DNA of 42,075 bases from an uncultured Bacteroidota bacterium (GCA_903911135.1 CAIWCG010000129.1:1-42075); one strand, 5' to 3'; positions 25,284 to 34,743 are shown, counted from the stretch's first letter. A program made the numbers and translations. The notes: a model not told the origin generated them from the letters alone.

Positions 25284-25932
25284 CAAGATGCAATTATTGG
25301 TGGCTGATGACCACCGGCTTTTTATCGAAGGATTAAAACTGATAATGAAGGATGAACTTGATATTGACGTCAAGGATTATGCCTTGAATGGCAAGGAAGC
25401 CATTGAGAAATGCCAAAAACAGCCATTTGACTTTGTTTTGATGGATATAAACATGCCAGTTATTGATGGAATAGAAGCCATGCGGGAGATAAAACGCCAC
25501 GATGACCGGATAAAAGTGCTCATCTTAAGCATGCTTGGCGAATATTCGGTAGTTTCGAAAGCCTTGAAAGCAGGAGCTGATGGTTTTTTATTGAAGAACG
25601 CCGACATATCCGAATTCAAGAAAGCATTCGAAGAAATCAAGGCGGGAAATGTTTATCTATCGGAATCATTGAACGAAATATTCATCAAGGATAAGGCGGG
25701 CAGGTATATTTCTCGCCATGATTACATTCAATTCATTGATAATTTGGTAAGCCCCAGAGAGCAATCCATTCTGAAACTGATAGTGGAAGGACATACCAAC
25801 CCGGAGATTGCCGAAACCTTGTTCATTTCCGTCAAAACGGTAGATACGCATAGAAAAAACATGCTGGCCAAGCTGAATTTGCCAAATACAGCTGCCTTGG
25901 TTAAGTTCGCCATAGATAATAAATTGGTTTAA
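25273..25932 (+). CDS. Response regulator, NarL/LuxR family
   Basis: A 219-residue regulator: receiver domain with the acidic pair in LLVADDHRLF (Asp12-Asp13), phosphoacceptor Asp58 in FVLMDINMPVIDG and the conserved Lys in FLLKNADIS, then a LuxR-type HTH (about 156-217) with PREQSILKLIVEGHTNPEIA and VKTVDTHRKNMLAKL. It overlaps the kinase gene, so translation is probably coupled. Its HTH resembles the orphan HTH protein encoded about 290 bp downstream. Likely targets are the two promoters with inverted repeats at 26155 and 26438; this is inference. Confidence 0.96.
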   Translation: MQNNKMQLLVADDHRLFIEGLKLIMKDELDIDVKDYALNGKEAIEKCQKQPFDFVLMDINMPVIDGIEAMREIKRHDDRIKVLILSMLGEYSVVSKALKAGADGFLLKNADISEFKKAFEEIKAGNVYLSESLNEIFIKDKAGRYISRHDYIQFIDNLVSPREQSILKLIVEGHTNPEIAETLFISVKTVDTHRKNMLAKLNLPNTAALVKFAIDNKLV

Positions 25933-25935
25933 GAC

Positions 25936-26138
25936 CTGTTCTGCCGATAGGTCGAGAGGTTCTGCCGATAGGCCGCAAGGTTCTGTCGATTGGTCGAGAA
26001 GTTCTGCCGATTGGTCGCAAGATTCTGCCGATTGGTCGAGAATTTCTGTCGATAGGTCGAGAAGTTCTGTCGATAGGTCGAGAAGTTTTGCCGATAGGTC
26101 GAGAAGTTCTGTCGATAGGTCGAGAAGTTCTGCCGACA
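25936..26138. repeat. Tandem array F, 21-bp unit
   Basis: Ten units with TTCTG (or TTTTG) anchored at 25939, 25960, 25981, 26002, 26023, 26044, 26065, 26086, 26107 and 26128, all exactly 21 bp apart. The symmetrical core is TCGA-TAGG-TCGA in the GTCGAT units, with AGAA-G-TTCT at the unit junction. One unit reads GCC-GATA-GGC, keeping symmetry with different bases. The array starts 4 bp after the response regulator stop and ends just before the orphan HTH gene's promoter. Confidence 0.93.
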
Positions 26139-26154
26139 AGGTTAAAAACCTTAA

Positions 26155-26203
26155 AATACCTCTTTTGGTGTATTGTGGGAGGAAATTTTTGAGTGGTAAT
26201 TTG
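26155..26203 (+). promoter_or_regulatory. Inverted-repeat promoter of the orphan HTH gene
   Basis: The operator AATACCTC-TTTT-GGTGTATT (26155-26174) is an imperfect form of the perfect repeat at 26438. The -33 TTG (26173-26175) overlaps its right arm; a 21-bp spacer leads to TAATTTG at 26197-26203. The layout fits regulation by a NarL-type dimer. The -7 box is 16 bp before the chosen ATG. Confidence 0.7.
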
Positions 26204-26219
26204 CGCCCAAAACAAAATC

Positions 26220-26426
26220 ATGAACAATACAGGAATTTTATCGGACAGGGAAAAGGAGGTGGTACAACTGATAACGCATGGATTTACCGATACGGAAATA
26301 GCGGATAAACTGGACATCAGCCCAAAGACCGCCAGCACCCATCGGAAGAACATCCTTCGGAAACTGGAACTCAAAAACACGGCATTATTGATTCGGTATG
26401 CCTTCGAAAATAAATTGGTACGGTAA
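26220..26426 (+). CDS. Orphan LuxR-type HTH protein
   Basis: From ATG at 26220 the protein is only 68 residues, essentially one GerE/LuxR DNA-binding domain: SDREKEVVQLITHGFTDTEIADKLDISPKTASTHRKNILRKLELKNTALLIRYAFENKL. It has no receiver. It aligns along its length with the C-terminus of the response regulator just upstream, and both end in ENKLV or DNKLV, so it is probably a duplicated HTH. The longer frame starting at 26193 is excluded by the -7 box at 26197. The gene has its own inverted-repeat promoter, like the surface-protein gene that follows, so it may be autoregulated or compete with the regulator for sites. Confidence 0.85.
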   Translation: MNNTGILSDREKEVVQLITHGFTDTEIADKLDISPKTASTHRKNILRKLELKNTALLIRYAFENKLVR

Positions 26427-26437
26427 GTTTTATGCAA

Positions 26438-26486
26438 AATACACCTTTTGGTGTATTGCGCACAGAAAATTCTTGGCGTTAATTTG
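26438..26486 (+). promoter_or_regulatory. Inverted-repeat promoter of the surface-protein genes
   Basis: A perfect inverted repeat AATACACC-TTTT-GGTGTATT (26438-26457) has its right arm overlapping the -33 TTG (26456-26458). A 21-bp spacer leads to TAATTTG at 26480-26486, the same layout as the promoter 283 bp upstream. The inner heptamers TACACCT-TT-TGGTGTA resemble NarL-type 7-2-7 sites. A 7-bp hairpin (26495-26509) lies in the leader. Confidence 0.75.
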
Positions 26487-26559
26487 CCCCGTCCTAATCT
26501 TAAAGATTAATAATTAAACAATAAACATAAAAAATTAAAAAATTTAAAAATTTAAAGCA

Positions 26560-27618
26560 ATGAAAAAAGTAATCTTAACAATCGCAATGACGGCAGTAAT
26601 CATGCTTACTGCAAAAGCACAATCACACACACACACCGTAAGCAACGATGGTTCGGGCGGCGCTCAATTTACAACCTTTCAGGCGGCTATGGATGCGTCC
26701 ACAAATGGTGACACAATTTTAATCGAAGGCACCAACATTAATTACAGTGTTGCCAATTTAACCAAACAATTGGTGATAATTGGAATGGGATTCAATCCGA
26801 ATAAATCGAATCCAAGAAGAGCGAAACTTGGAAGTAACCAATTCCAATTGCATACAGTAGCCAATGGTTCAACATTTTATGGAGTTGAATTTACTAGTAC
26901 AGTTATTTTTTTTGAAGGCATAGCAAACATGGATTTTGAGGATTGTCTTTTTGATTTAGCATTCGATTGTGGCAATCAACCTGCCAATAATTTCGTTTTT
27001 CGGAATTGCATATTTCTATCATCAGAACAGGATGTTAACTTTTCCACAAACTCAGCTAACAATAATATCTTATTTGTAAGTTGTGTTTTCAATGGAAGGT
27101 TGGAATTTAATACAAACTCCGCACATTCTGTAACTATCGACCATTGTCTTTTTTTTGGTGACAATTTTCATTGCTTGAGTTCGGCAAGGGGACAAGTTAT
27201 ACAAAATTCCATTTTCATGAATACTACAGACCTTACAATAGGTATAAATACAGCAGATGAACATTTTAATAGAAATAATACTTTTACCAATAATATAGGC
27301 AGATTAAGCATTGACCCAAACCCAGCAGGGAATACCTCGTCTGGGAATTTGCATGATGTGGATCCTTTATTTGTTTCTACAGGTACATCTACCTATTCCT
27401 TCTCTTCAAATTATCATTTGCAGTTGAATTCACCAGCTATTAATGCAGCGTCTGATGGCAGCGATATAGGTCCCCATGGAAGCACATCGCATTTCAGCGA
27501 GACAGGAGAGGTTTTAATAACACCTATTATTCGTAGCCTGAACATTAACAATACCAGTGTAGCACCAAATGGAAACTTGAATGTAACCATTCACGCCACC
27601 ACCCCAACCGATCATTAA
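26560..27618 (+). CDS. Secreted right-handed beta-helix protein
   Basis: A 352-residue protein with a signal peptide (MKKVILTIAMTAVIMLTAKAQ). The body shows the GGAQFTTFQAAMDASTNGDTILIEG start common to pectate-lyase-like beta-helix proteins, then repeated short strands with N and F ladders (FEDCLFDLAF, FRNCIFL, FVSCVFNG, IDHCLFFG, IQNSIFMN). Near the end AINAASDGSDIGPHG is the usual closing motif of the fold. No clear T9SS sorting domain is present, unlike its neighbours. It is under the inverted-repeat promoter and 28 bp before the giant gene, so the two are probably co-transcribed. Enzyme activity cannot be inferred. Confidence 0.87.
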   Translation: MKKVILTIAMTAVIMLTAKAQSHTHTVSNDGSGGAQFTTFQAAMDASTNGDTILIEGTNINYSVANLTKQLVIIGMGFNPNKSNPRRAKLGSNQFQLHTVANGSTFYGVEFTSTVIFFEGIANMDFEDCLFDLAFDCGNQPANNFVFRNCIFLSSEQDVNFSTNSANNNILFVSCVFNGRLEFNTNSAHSVTIDHCLFFGDNFHCLSSARGQVIQNSIFMNTTDLTIGINTADEHFNRNNTFTNNIGRLSIDPNPAGNTSSGNLHDVDPLFVSTGTSTYSFSSNYHLQLNSPAINAASDGSDIGPHGSTSHFSETGEVLITPIIRSLNINNTSVAPNGNLNVTIHATTPTDH

Positions 27619-27646
27619 TAGGAAAATAAATCTAAAATAAAGAATT

Positions 27647-30600
27647 ATGAGACATATCAATAAAATATGGCTTATCGTTTCCTTTCTATTCATCGGTAGC
27701 TATTGCATTGCCCAAACGGTACCCCCATCAAGGGTTTCCCAGCAGGTAACGGCCTTGCAATACTACTTCAACACTCCCGACCCAGGTGTCGGGCAAGCAG
27801 GAAATGGAGCCATTATTCCGATAACGCCAACAAACGATTTCACGCAACAACTAACCATACCTTTCAGCAACCTACCCCTTGGCATCAATAATCTTTATGT
27901 GCGGGTTATGGATGAGAGCGGTAGCTGGAGCATTGCCGAGAGGAGAATGTTTTTAGTTGACAATTTAACCACAGGCAGTAATATTGTTGCTGCCGAATAC
28001 TACTTCGATTCAGATGTGAATGGAGTAGGCACCGGAACACCAATTGCCATTTCAGGTACCGATGTTACCCAGACCCTATCTATTCCTTTACCGAATTTAA
28101 GTCTTGGTATCCATAACTTATATATCAGGACACAAAATGCTGCAGGAGTTTGGTCCATAGCTGAAAGGAGATTGTTCTTGATTGATAATTTCTCTTTAAG
28201 CAATATTGTTGCTGGAGAATATTTTTTTGATACGGACAATGGAGTTGGCACAGGTACACCTCTAGCCCTATCAGGAAGCGATGTTACCCAGAATTTTGCC
28301 CTTTCATTGCCTACCTTGAGCAATGGAATACATGATTTATATATCAGAACACAAAGTGCAAATGGTGTATGGTCCATTGCCGAAAGACGCGTTTTTTTGA
28401 TTGACAATGCACTGTCTTCTCCCATTGTTGCCATGGAATATTTCTTTGATACCGATAATGGTGTAGGAACGGGGACACCCATTCCCGTTTCCACCTCATC
28501 AGACATCAACGGAACATTTGCCATCGTTATACCCTGCGGAATGGTTGCTGGCAATCACCAACTGTTCGTAAGAGCACAAAATGAAAATGGGATATGGAGC
28601 ATATTCGAAAGAGGAAGTTTTACCTCACTTTCAGGAATAGCTACACCAGTAGTTACAGCTAATGGACCTACCACATTTTGTACAGGAGGAAGCGTTGTCC
28701 TGTCGACCACGCCTGCTGGTGCAGGAATATCTTATCAATGGTTTAAAGATAATAACGCCATCACTGGGCAAACAAGCAATTCTTTTACTGCTACCGAAAG
28801 CGGCTCCTATACCATTCAGGCAAGCTGTGGCAATGATGTAAGCACTTCTACAGCAGTTACCGTGGTGGCAAGTGTTGGTGGTTCATTTGTTCCAACGATT
28901 ACATCAAGCAATTCAACAGTTTGTGAAGGTTCAACGGTAACACTAACGGCAATTACCAATCCAGTAGACCCCAATATGAATTATTTATGGAATACAGGAG
29001 AAACGAGTCAAAGTATAACAGTATCCACAGGTGGTACTTATCTCGTTAGGATATCGAATATATCTTGTTCGTTAACTAGAGAAATAAATTTAAACACTTC
29101 TCATCTTAGAGGATTAAATGTTACAACTCCTTCTAATTCATTATGCGCAGGAAATGATGTTTTATTATCCCCAAGTTTTGATGTTACAGGAGGTGATTTT
29201 TTTAATTACTCTGTTTCCTCAATTCCATATATTCCTGAAAATTTAATTGGCTCAACACAATTAATATCTAATAGAAGTATGAATAATGCTTTTACTTTAA
29301 GTGGAGATATTGATGATGGAATATCAACGGTGCCGCTTCCTTTTACTTTTCGTTTTTTTGGACATGATTTTAACTCTATTAATATTTCCACCAATGGAAA
29401 CGTTCAATTTGGGAATTCAAGATCCAGTTTTTTTGTTGCGCCCGACATTCTTAATCCAAGTCTTTTTAATTTTATTGCATGTGCTTGGACTGATATTAAT
29501 TTTAGGCAAGGCGGAACTTTATCATTTGGAACAACAGGAAATGCACCATTCAGAAAGTTTTATGTAGATTGGAACTCATTTGTATTTAGCAGGACTGATA
29601 TTATTCACAGTCAAATAGTAATAAATGAAACGACAGGTATAATAGAATGCTATTTCGATTTTTATAATTCCCCTATTAACTATTCAATCGGAATGGTGGA
29701 TGTTACTGGTAATGAAAATATTGCAGCCCCAGGCAGAAACAGGACAAATACTCAAATAAACACCCCTGAAGGATGGCGTTTTGACCCACATCTTTTTCAA
29801 AACTTATTTGATACCTATTCTTGGTCTGGACCAAATTCATTTTCATCAAGTAACACAAATCCAATAATCAACAATGCTCAAATTGTAAATTCTGGATCTT
29901 ATACTGTTACGGCTACTGATAATTTAGGGTGCACTATTTCAGCAGCAACCAATATTTCTGTTTCAGAATCATTCGTTCCTACAATAAATGCAAGCAGTAA
30001 TTTTGTTTGTCCCGGATCCAATGTAATGCTTTCAGCTGATGCCAATCCATTCGACCAAGCAATGACATTCTTATGGAATACTGGGGAAACCAGTCAAACC
30101 ATTTCAGTAACAACTGGAGGTAGGTATTCGGTTACCATCAATAATGGTAGCTGTTCCGTTTCAGAATCCATAAATTTAATTTCAGGGGTTCTTTCTGGAT
30201 TATCAGCAACTGCAACACCAAACTTACTTTGTGCAGGTCAGGACTTGAATCTTAGCTCCTTACCAGTATTTGCTAATTCTTCTAATAGTACATTGACCTT
30301 CTTTTGGTCAGGCCCGAATGGGTTTAGTTCAACAGATGCTAACCCTTTAATCAGTAATCTACAAGTTGTAAATTCAGGCACCTATTCGGTTACCGTTACG
30401 GATGATGCCGGTTGCAGTTTATCAGCCACCACTTCTAATGTTGCTGTTACCAGTGGACAAATTCAAGCCTTAAATTGCTCTGGCGATTTAATTGTTTCAA
30501 ACGATCATGGATTGTGCGGGGCTATCGTTAACTTCACTCCTGCAAATACTGGTCAGCAACTTAGTACCATAACTTATTCTGGAAATCATACACCTGGCAG

Positions 30601-33600
30601 TTTATTTAATCAAGGTACCACTTCTGTTACCGCTACAGCATCAAATGGATGTGCTTCCGCCTCCTGTACTTTTAACATAACTGTAAATGACAATGAACCT
30701 CCAATTATAAATTGTCCTTCATCAATCACACAATGTAATCCTGTTGTTACCTTTAATCCTACTGCAAATGATAATTGTGGAGGAAACATTTCCATGGTTT
30801 GCAATCCTCCAAGTGGAAATACCTTCCCTGTGGGCACCACAACCGTTTTGGTAACGGCAACCGATGTAGCAGGCAATACAAGCACCTGTTCTTTCAATGT
30901 AACCATACAGCCAATGTCGATTCTACCTACAAGCATATCCTCCAGCCAAGGTACAACTGTTTGTGGAACAACACTATTGACTGAAGTAGGTGGCAGCCTT
31001 GCTGGTGGCGGAAATTATGAATGGAAAGAGGGTAATTCTTGTGGAAACGGAACTACAATAAGCACCTCCTCTACTTGTACAACTACATCTGAAAGTGGTC
31101 TTCATAATTATTTTGTCAGAATAGTGGGTGCAACCTGCGTTAATTCTTCACTTTGTACATCCATTCCAATTACATCAACAATACCTCAAACGTATTTTCA
31201 GGATGCTGATGGCGATGGCTTTGGCAATCCTAATGTTCAAGTGCAGGCATGTTCACAACCAACAGGTTTTGTCCTTAACAATACGGATTGCAATGATCAT
31301 GATGCCACTATCAATCCAAATACGGTTTGGTTCTTGGATGCCGATAATGATGGTTATTTCGTAGGCAGCGGAATTACCCAATGCATATCACCTGGGGCAG
31401 GGTATAGGAATTCGGGAATTATTGGAAGTGGCGATTGTAATGATGCCAACCCCAATATACATCCAGGAGCACCTGAAACATTAAATGGAATTGATGATGA
31501 TTGCAATGGCATGATAGATGATATTTGCAGCGCTAACCAGATTATTTGGCAGAAATCTTTTGGAGGTTCAGGCACAGACATTGCTAATTCAATTAAAAAA
31601 ACCCCAGATGGAGGTTTCATCATTGCTGGGTCCACTACTTCCAACGACGGCGACGTAACTGGCAATCACGGTGGTCAAGATTTTTGGGTTGTTAAGATTG
31701 ATAAAAACGGAACAATTCAGTGGCAAAAAACTTATGGAGGTTCCGCTAACGATGTGGCCAACTGCATTCAAAACACTTTGGATGGAGGATATATAGTTAT
31801 AGGAACAACATCATCTACCGATGGTGATGTTGTCGGCCATCATACCATAGGTACTGATGCAGATGGCTTGGCTACTGAAGATGCTTGGGTAATAAAAATT
31901 GATAATTCTGGCAATACTCAGTGGAAAAAAGCGATTGGTGGTTCCAAAAGAGACAGAGGAACATTTATTTCTCAAAGAGTTGACGGAAGCTATTTAGCTG
32001 CCATCAATACAAATTCTCTTGATGAAGATTTTACATTTGGCGGCCCTTCAGGATCTCAATATCATGGATATGTTGTTGTGTTAGACAATTCTGGGAATTA
32101 TAACTTTTCAACCACTCTAGGGATGCCAAACTGTGGAACTCTTAATCCATTTTCTTCAGTAAATTCAATAACATCAGTAACAAGTGGCATTTTTGTATCT
32201 GTAGGGAAAACAACCAATTGCACTGGTGTAAACCCAACACATTATGGAATTGATTTGTTTAATGCAAACTTAACTTTTAGCACATCCAATGATTTGAATA
32301 CAGACTTCTCAGAGTATAAATCAATCGTGAATTCATCAAATGGTTATTATATTGGAGGAACAAAAGGAACATCATTCAAGAATTTTGAAATCGCTAAAGT
32401 TGATTTTACTCTGGCTACTGTATGGAGCCATAATTTTGGTGGTTCGTCAGATGATGTTTGCAATTCAGTTGCAAATTGTTTTGATGGAGGAATAATAATG
32501 GCTGGTTTATCACAATCAAATGATGGTGATGTGTCTGGAAATCACGGAGGTAACGATTATTGGGTGGTAAAAGTTGATGCAAATGGCAACAAACAATGGA
32601 CAAAAACTCTTGGAGGTTCTGGTAATGATATCGCAAATTCAATTGTTCAAGCTAATGATGCATCTTATGTTATCGCTGGTTCTTCCAACTCTATCGATGG
32701 GGACATAACTGGCAATCATGGAAGTCAGGATTTCTGGGTGGTGAAATTTACCAGTCCATTCCAAACAACCTTCTACCGTGATGCCGATGGGGATGGATAT
32801 GGCGACCCAAATAACTCTATTCAAGCTTGCCAACAACCTGTTGGTTATGTTGGTGACAATACCGATTGTGATGATACGCGTCCTTTAGTGCATCCAGGAT
32901 ATGTAAATGCTGGGCCTGACCAAACCAAATGCGGTGTTAACACTGCAACGCTGGCAGGTAGCAATCCTTTTACCGGGACTGGAACTTGGACTGGTCCAGG
33001 TGTATTTGCCAATAGCCATCTGTTCAACACAACAGTATCTGGTTTGAGCATTGGGCAGAATGTATTTAGATGGACAGTGGTTAATGGAACCTGTGGTGGT
33101 TCAGACGATGTAATCATTACCGTCAATCCTAATCCTACACCTACTATTGTCGGAAATCCAACTTTTTGTTTTAATGGCAGTGATTTGTTAACGACTCAAT
33201 CCTACTTAAGTTATGCTTGGAGTGCAAATGCGTTAAATTCCACTTCTCAAAATGTTACGGTAAATACTGCTGGCACCTACATTGTAACAGTTACCGATAA
33301 CAATCATTGTTCAGCTACCGCGACAAAAACAATAACAAGAAATGCACCAATTTCAACTACTATTACCTCTCCAGGAGTATTTTGTCAAGGTACACAAAGT
33401 ACACTCGGGGTAAGTTCAACGTTTTCACAATACCATTGGAGTAATAGCCAAAATAACCCCACGATCATAATTTCCACTAATGGCACCTATTCTGTTACCG
33501 TAACAACAACAGAAGGTTGTACAGGGACTGCAAGTAGAACTGTAACTTTTTTAGCAACTCCGATAGGAACAATTGTAGCGGGATCAATACTAAATTATTG

Positions 33601-34339
33601 CAATTCGGATTCCGTCTCGCTTTATGTAACACAAAACTTTTCATCTTATATTTGGAATAATGGAGACCATGCTCGATTTACTTATATTACAGTACCAGGA
33701 ACTTATACTGTTACCTACACCAGCAGCAATGGATGCACCGCTTCCACTTCAATCACCAAAACAAGGTTATGTGAAGAAGCTACTAATTTTTTGACCACTG
33801 GGATAACCAAAACAACTGCTGTAGCAAATTGGACACCCCCATCTTGCAGCAGCAACGGTTATTGGTTAACCTTGAATCAATTAACACCTTCATGGTCTCA
33901 GGTTCTTAATGTTTTTATACAACCAAATACTCATTTTACCTTCTCCTCCCTTATTCCTGGTACCCAATATGAATGGTTGCTTGGCACAGTATGTCATATT
34001 GATTTGGAAACTCATACATTTGGAGCAGATAATAGACATAATTTTACCACTTTAAATGCAAGAGAAACTGGTGAAAATGGATTACTTCAATCAAACTTTA
34101 ACGTTTTCCCTAATCCGGCTAACAATAATGTGAACGTTACTTTCTCAACGGATAAGTCAGAACCCTTCACTATTCGGATGATGGATGTTACTGGTAGAGT
34201 TGTTTTGGATTTCAACAGCATATCGGTGGAAGGTGACAATCAATATGAATTGGATCTTTCTTCGATTGCGAAAGGAATCTATATTGTAAGTTTGAGTAAG
34301 GCTGATGGTGTGCTTCAAACAAAATTGGTAGTTCAGTAA
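27647..34339 (+). CDS. Giant multidomain T9SS surface protein (2230 aa)
   Basis: Residues 1-22 are a signal peptide. Four repeats of about 75 residues (34-330) share EYYFD-DNGVGTGTP, LYIRTQN and GVWSIAERR-FLIDN. Ig-like domains follow (about 335-470), then a separate beta-rich insert (about 522-718, PLPFTFRFFGHDFNSINI ... GWRFDP), more Ig-like domains, two HYR-type domains (about 938-1091), MopE-like calcium-type motifs DADGDGFG ... NTDCND (about 1183-1290), repeats with GGSGTDIANSI / DGGFIIAGSTTSNDGD (about 1303-1708), a second DADGDGYG motif (about 1709-1755), SprB-like Ig modules, a fibronectin III-like domain (about 2044-2135) and a T9SS sorting domain (FPNPANNNVNVTF ... GIYIVSLSKADG). 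A cell-surface adhesion or matrix role is likely. Confidence 0.93.
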   Translation: MRHINKIWLIVSFLFIGSYCIAQTVPPSRVSQQVTALQYYFNTPDPGVGQAGNGAIIPITPTNDFTQQLTIPFSNLPLGINNLYVRVMDESGSWSIAERRMFLVDNLTTGSNIVAAEYYFDSDVNGVGTGTPIAISGTDVTQTLSIPLPNLSLGIHNLYIRTQNAAGVWSIAERRLFLIDNFSLSNIVAGEYFFDTDNGVGTGTPLALSGSDVTQNFALSLPTLSNGIHDLYIRTQSANGVWSIAERRVFLIDNALSSPIVAMEYFFDTDNGVGTGTPIPVSTSSDINGTFAIVIPCGMVAGNHQLFVRAQNENGIWSIFERGSFTSLSGIATPVVTANGPTTFCTGGSVVLSTTPAGAGISYQWFKDNNAITGQTSNSFTATESGSYTIQASCGNDVSTSTAVTVVASVGGSFVPTITSSNSTVCEGSTVTLTAITNPVDPNMNYLWNTGETSQSITVSTGGTYLVRISNISCSLTREINLNTSHLRGLNVTTPSNSLCAGNDVLLSPSFDVTGGDFFNYSVSSIPYIPENLIGSTQLISNRSMNNAFTLSGDIDDGISTVPLPFTFRFFGHDFNSINISTNGNVQFGNSRSSFFVAPDILNPSLFNFIACAWTDINFRQGGTLSFGTTGNAPFRKFYVDWNSFVFSRTDIIHSQIVINETTGIIECYFDFYNSPINYSIGMVDVTGNENIAAPGRNRTNTQINTPEGWRFDPHLFQNLFDTYSWSGPNSFSSSNTNPIINNAQIVNSGSYTVTATDNLGCTISAATNISVSESFVPTINASSNFVCPGSNVMLSADANPFDQAMTFLWNTGETSQTISVTTGGRYSVTINNGSCSVSESINLISGVLSGLSATATPNLLCAGQDLNLSSLPVFANSSNSTLTFFWSGPNGFSSTDANPLISNLQVVNSGTYSVTVTDDAGCSLSATTSNVAVTSGQIQALNCSGDLIVSNDHGLCGAIVNFTPANTGQQLSTITYSGNHTPGSLFNQGTTSVTATASNGCASASCTFNITVNDNEPPIINCPSSITQCNPVVTFNPTANDNCGGNISMVCNPPSGNTFPVGTTTVLVTATDVAGNTSTCSFNVTIQPMSILPTSISSSQGTTVCGTTLLTEVGGSLAGGGNYEWKEGNSCGNGTTISTSSTCTTTSESGLHNYFVRIVGATCVNSSLCTSIPITSTIPQTYFQDADGDGFGNPNVQVQACSQPTGFVLNNTDCNDHDATINPNTVWFLDADNDGYFVGSGITQCISPGAGYRNSGIIGSGDCNDANPNIHPGAPETLNGIDDDCNGMIDDICSANQIIWQKSFGGSGTDIANSIKKTPDGGFIIAGSTTSNDGDVTGNHGGQDFWVVKIDKNGTIQWQKTYGGSANDVANCIQNTLDGGYIVIGTTSSTDGDVVGHHTIGTDADGLATEDAWVIKIDNSGNTQWKKAIGGSKRDRGTFISQRVDGSYLAAINTNSLDEDFTFGGPSGSQYHGYVVVLDNSGNYNFSTTLGMPNCGTLNPFSSVNSITSVTSGIFVSVGKTTNCTGVNPTHYGIDLFNANLTFSTSNDLNTDFSEYKSIVNSSNGYYIGGTKGTSFKNFEIAKVDFTLATVWSHNFGGSSDDVCNSVANCFDGGIIMAGLSQSNDGDVSGNHGGNDYWVVKVDANGNKQWTKTLGGSGNDIANSIVQANDASYVIAGSSNSIDGDITGNHGSQDFWVVKFTSPFQTTFYRDADGDGYGDPNNSIQACQQPVGYVGDNTDCDDTRPLVHPGYVNAGPDQTKCGVNTATLAGSNPFTGTGTWTGPGVFANSHLFNTTVSGLSIGQNVFRWTVVNGTCGGSDDVIITVNPNPTPTIVGNPTFCFNGSDLLTTQSYLSYAWSANALNSTSQNVTVNTAGTYIVTVTDNNHCSATATKTITRNAPISTTITSPGVFCQGTQSTLGVSSTFSQYHWSNSQNNPTIIISTNGTYSVTVTTTEGCTGTASRTVTFLATPIGTIVAGSILNYCNSDSVSLYVTQNFSSYIWNNGDHARFTYITVPGTYTVTYTSSNGCTASTSITKTRLCEEATNFLTTGITKTTAVANWTPPSCSSNGYWLTLNQLTPSWSQVLNVFIQPNTHFTFSSLIPGTQYEWLLGTVCHIDLETHTFGADNRHNFTTLNARETGENGLLQSNFNVFPNPANNNVNVTFSTDKSEPFTIRMMDVTGRVVLDFNSISVEGDNQYELDLSSIAKGIYIVSLSKADGVLQTKLVVQ

Positions 34340-34363
34340 ACAAACAAATATCTTTTCATTTAT

Positions 34364-34400
34364 TTAAGGGCGGTACTGTTTGGTACCACCCTTTTACTTT
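34364..34400 (+). terminator. Terminator of the giant T9SS gene
   Basis: AAGGG-C-GGTAC and GTACC-A-CCCTT pair across one mismatch with a short loop, followed by TTTACTTTTT. It lies about 27 bp past the stop and directly before array G. Confidence 0.85.
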
Positions 34401-34410
34401 TTGCTTAGCC

Positions 34411-34547
34411 TAATCTCAGAACTCTTCTGAGGTACCTCAGAACTCTTCTGAGGTACCTCGGAACTCTTCTGAGATACCTCGGAACTCTTCTGAGATACCT
34501 CGGGACACTTCTGAGGTACCTCGGAACGCTTCTGAGGTACCTCAGAA
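34411..34547. repeat. Tandem array G, 21-bp unit with perfect palindrome
   Basis: Six dyads are centred exactly every 21 bp from 34433.5 to 34538.5, plus a half unit at 34412.5. The core is the perfect palindrome CTGAGG-TA-CCTCAG or its near form GAGATACCTC. The array lies between the giant gene's terminator and the 5' end of element 7. Confidence 0.95.
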
Positions 34548-34606
34548 TCATGCTTTTTCAGTCTAATCTAGCTATTCGCCAAGCTAATATTGGTGTTTTC
34601 AAAAGC

Positions 34607-34743
34607 CATTTCGAGCAACCTGCCGTCAAAACATAGCCCCGATAGTAGCGGCAGCCCGCTGCTTGGTGTCGGAAATGGGAAGGCAGCGGCTACAGCGGAT
34701 AGCGGGACGTAGTTGGTACGAGAAGTGGACATAGGCTTCAAAT
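34607..34743 (+). repeat. Structured interspersed element, copy 7
   Basis: Plus-strand core copy with CCCCGATAG, CCGCTGC and GGATAGCGGGA, co-oriented with priA and ending 54 bp before its start. Array G is 60 bp from its 5' end. Its loop (GGTGTCGGAAATGGGAAG) differs from other copies. Confidence 0.85.

Noticed and set aside
25666-26437. Minus-strand frames through array F and the regulator genes
   Set aside because: They are antisense to clear two-component genes and consist mainly of repeat-encoded residues.
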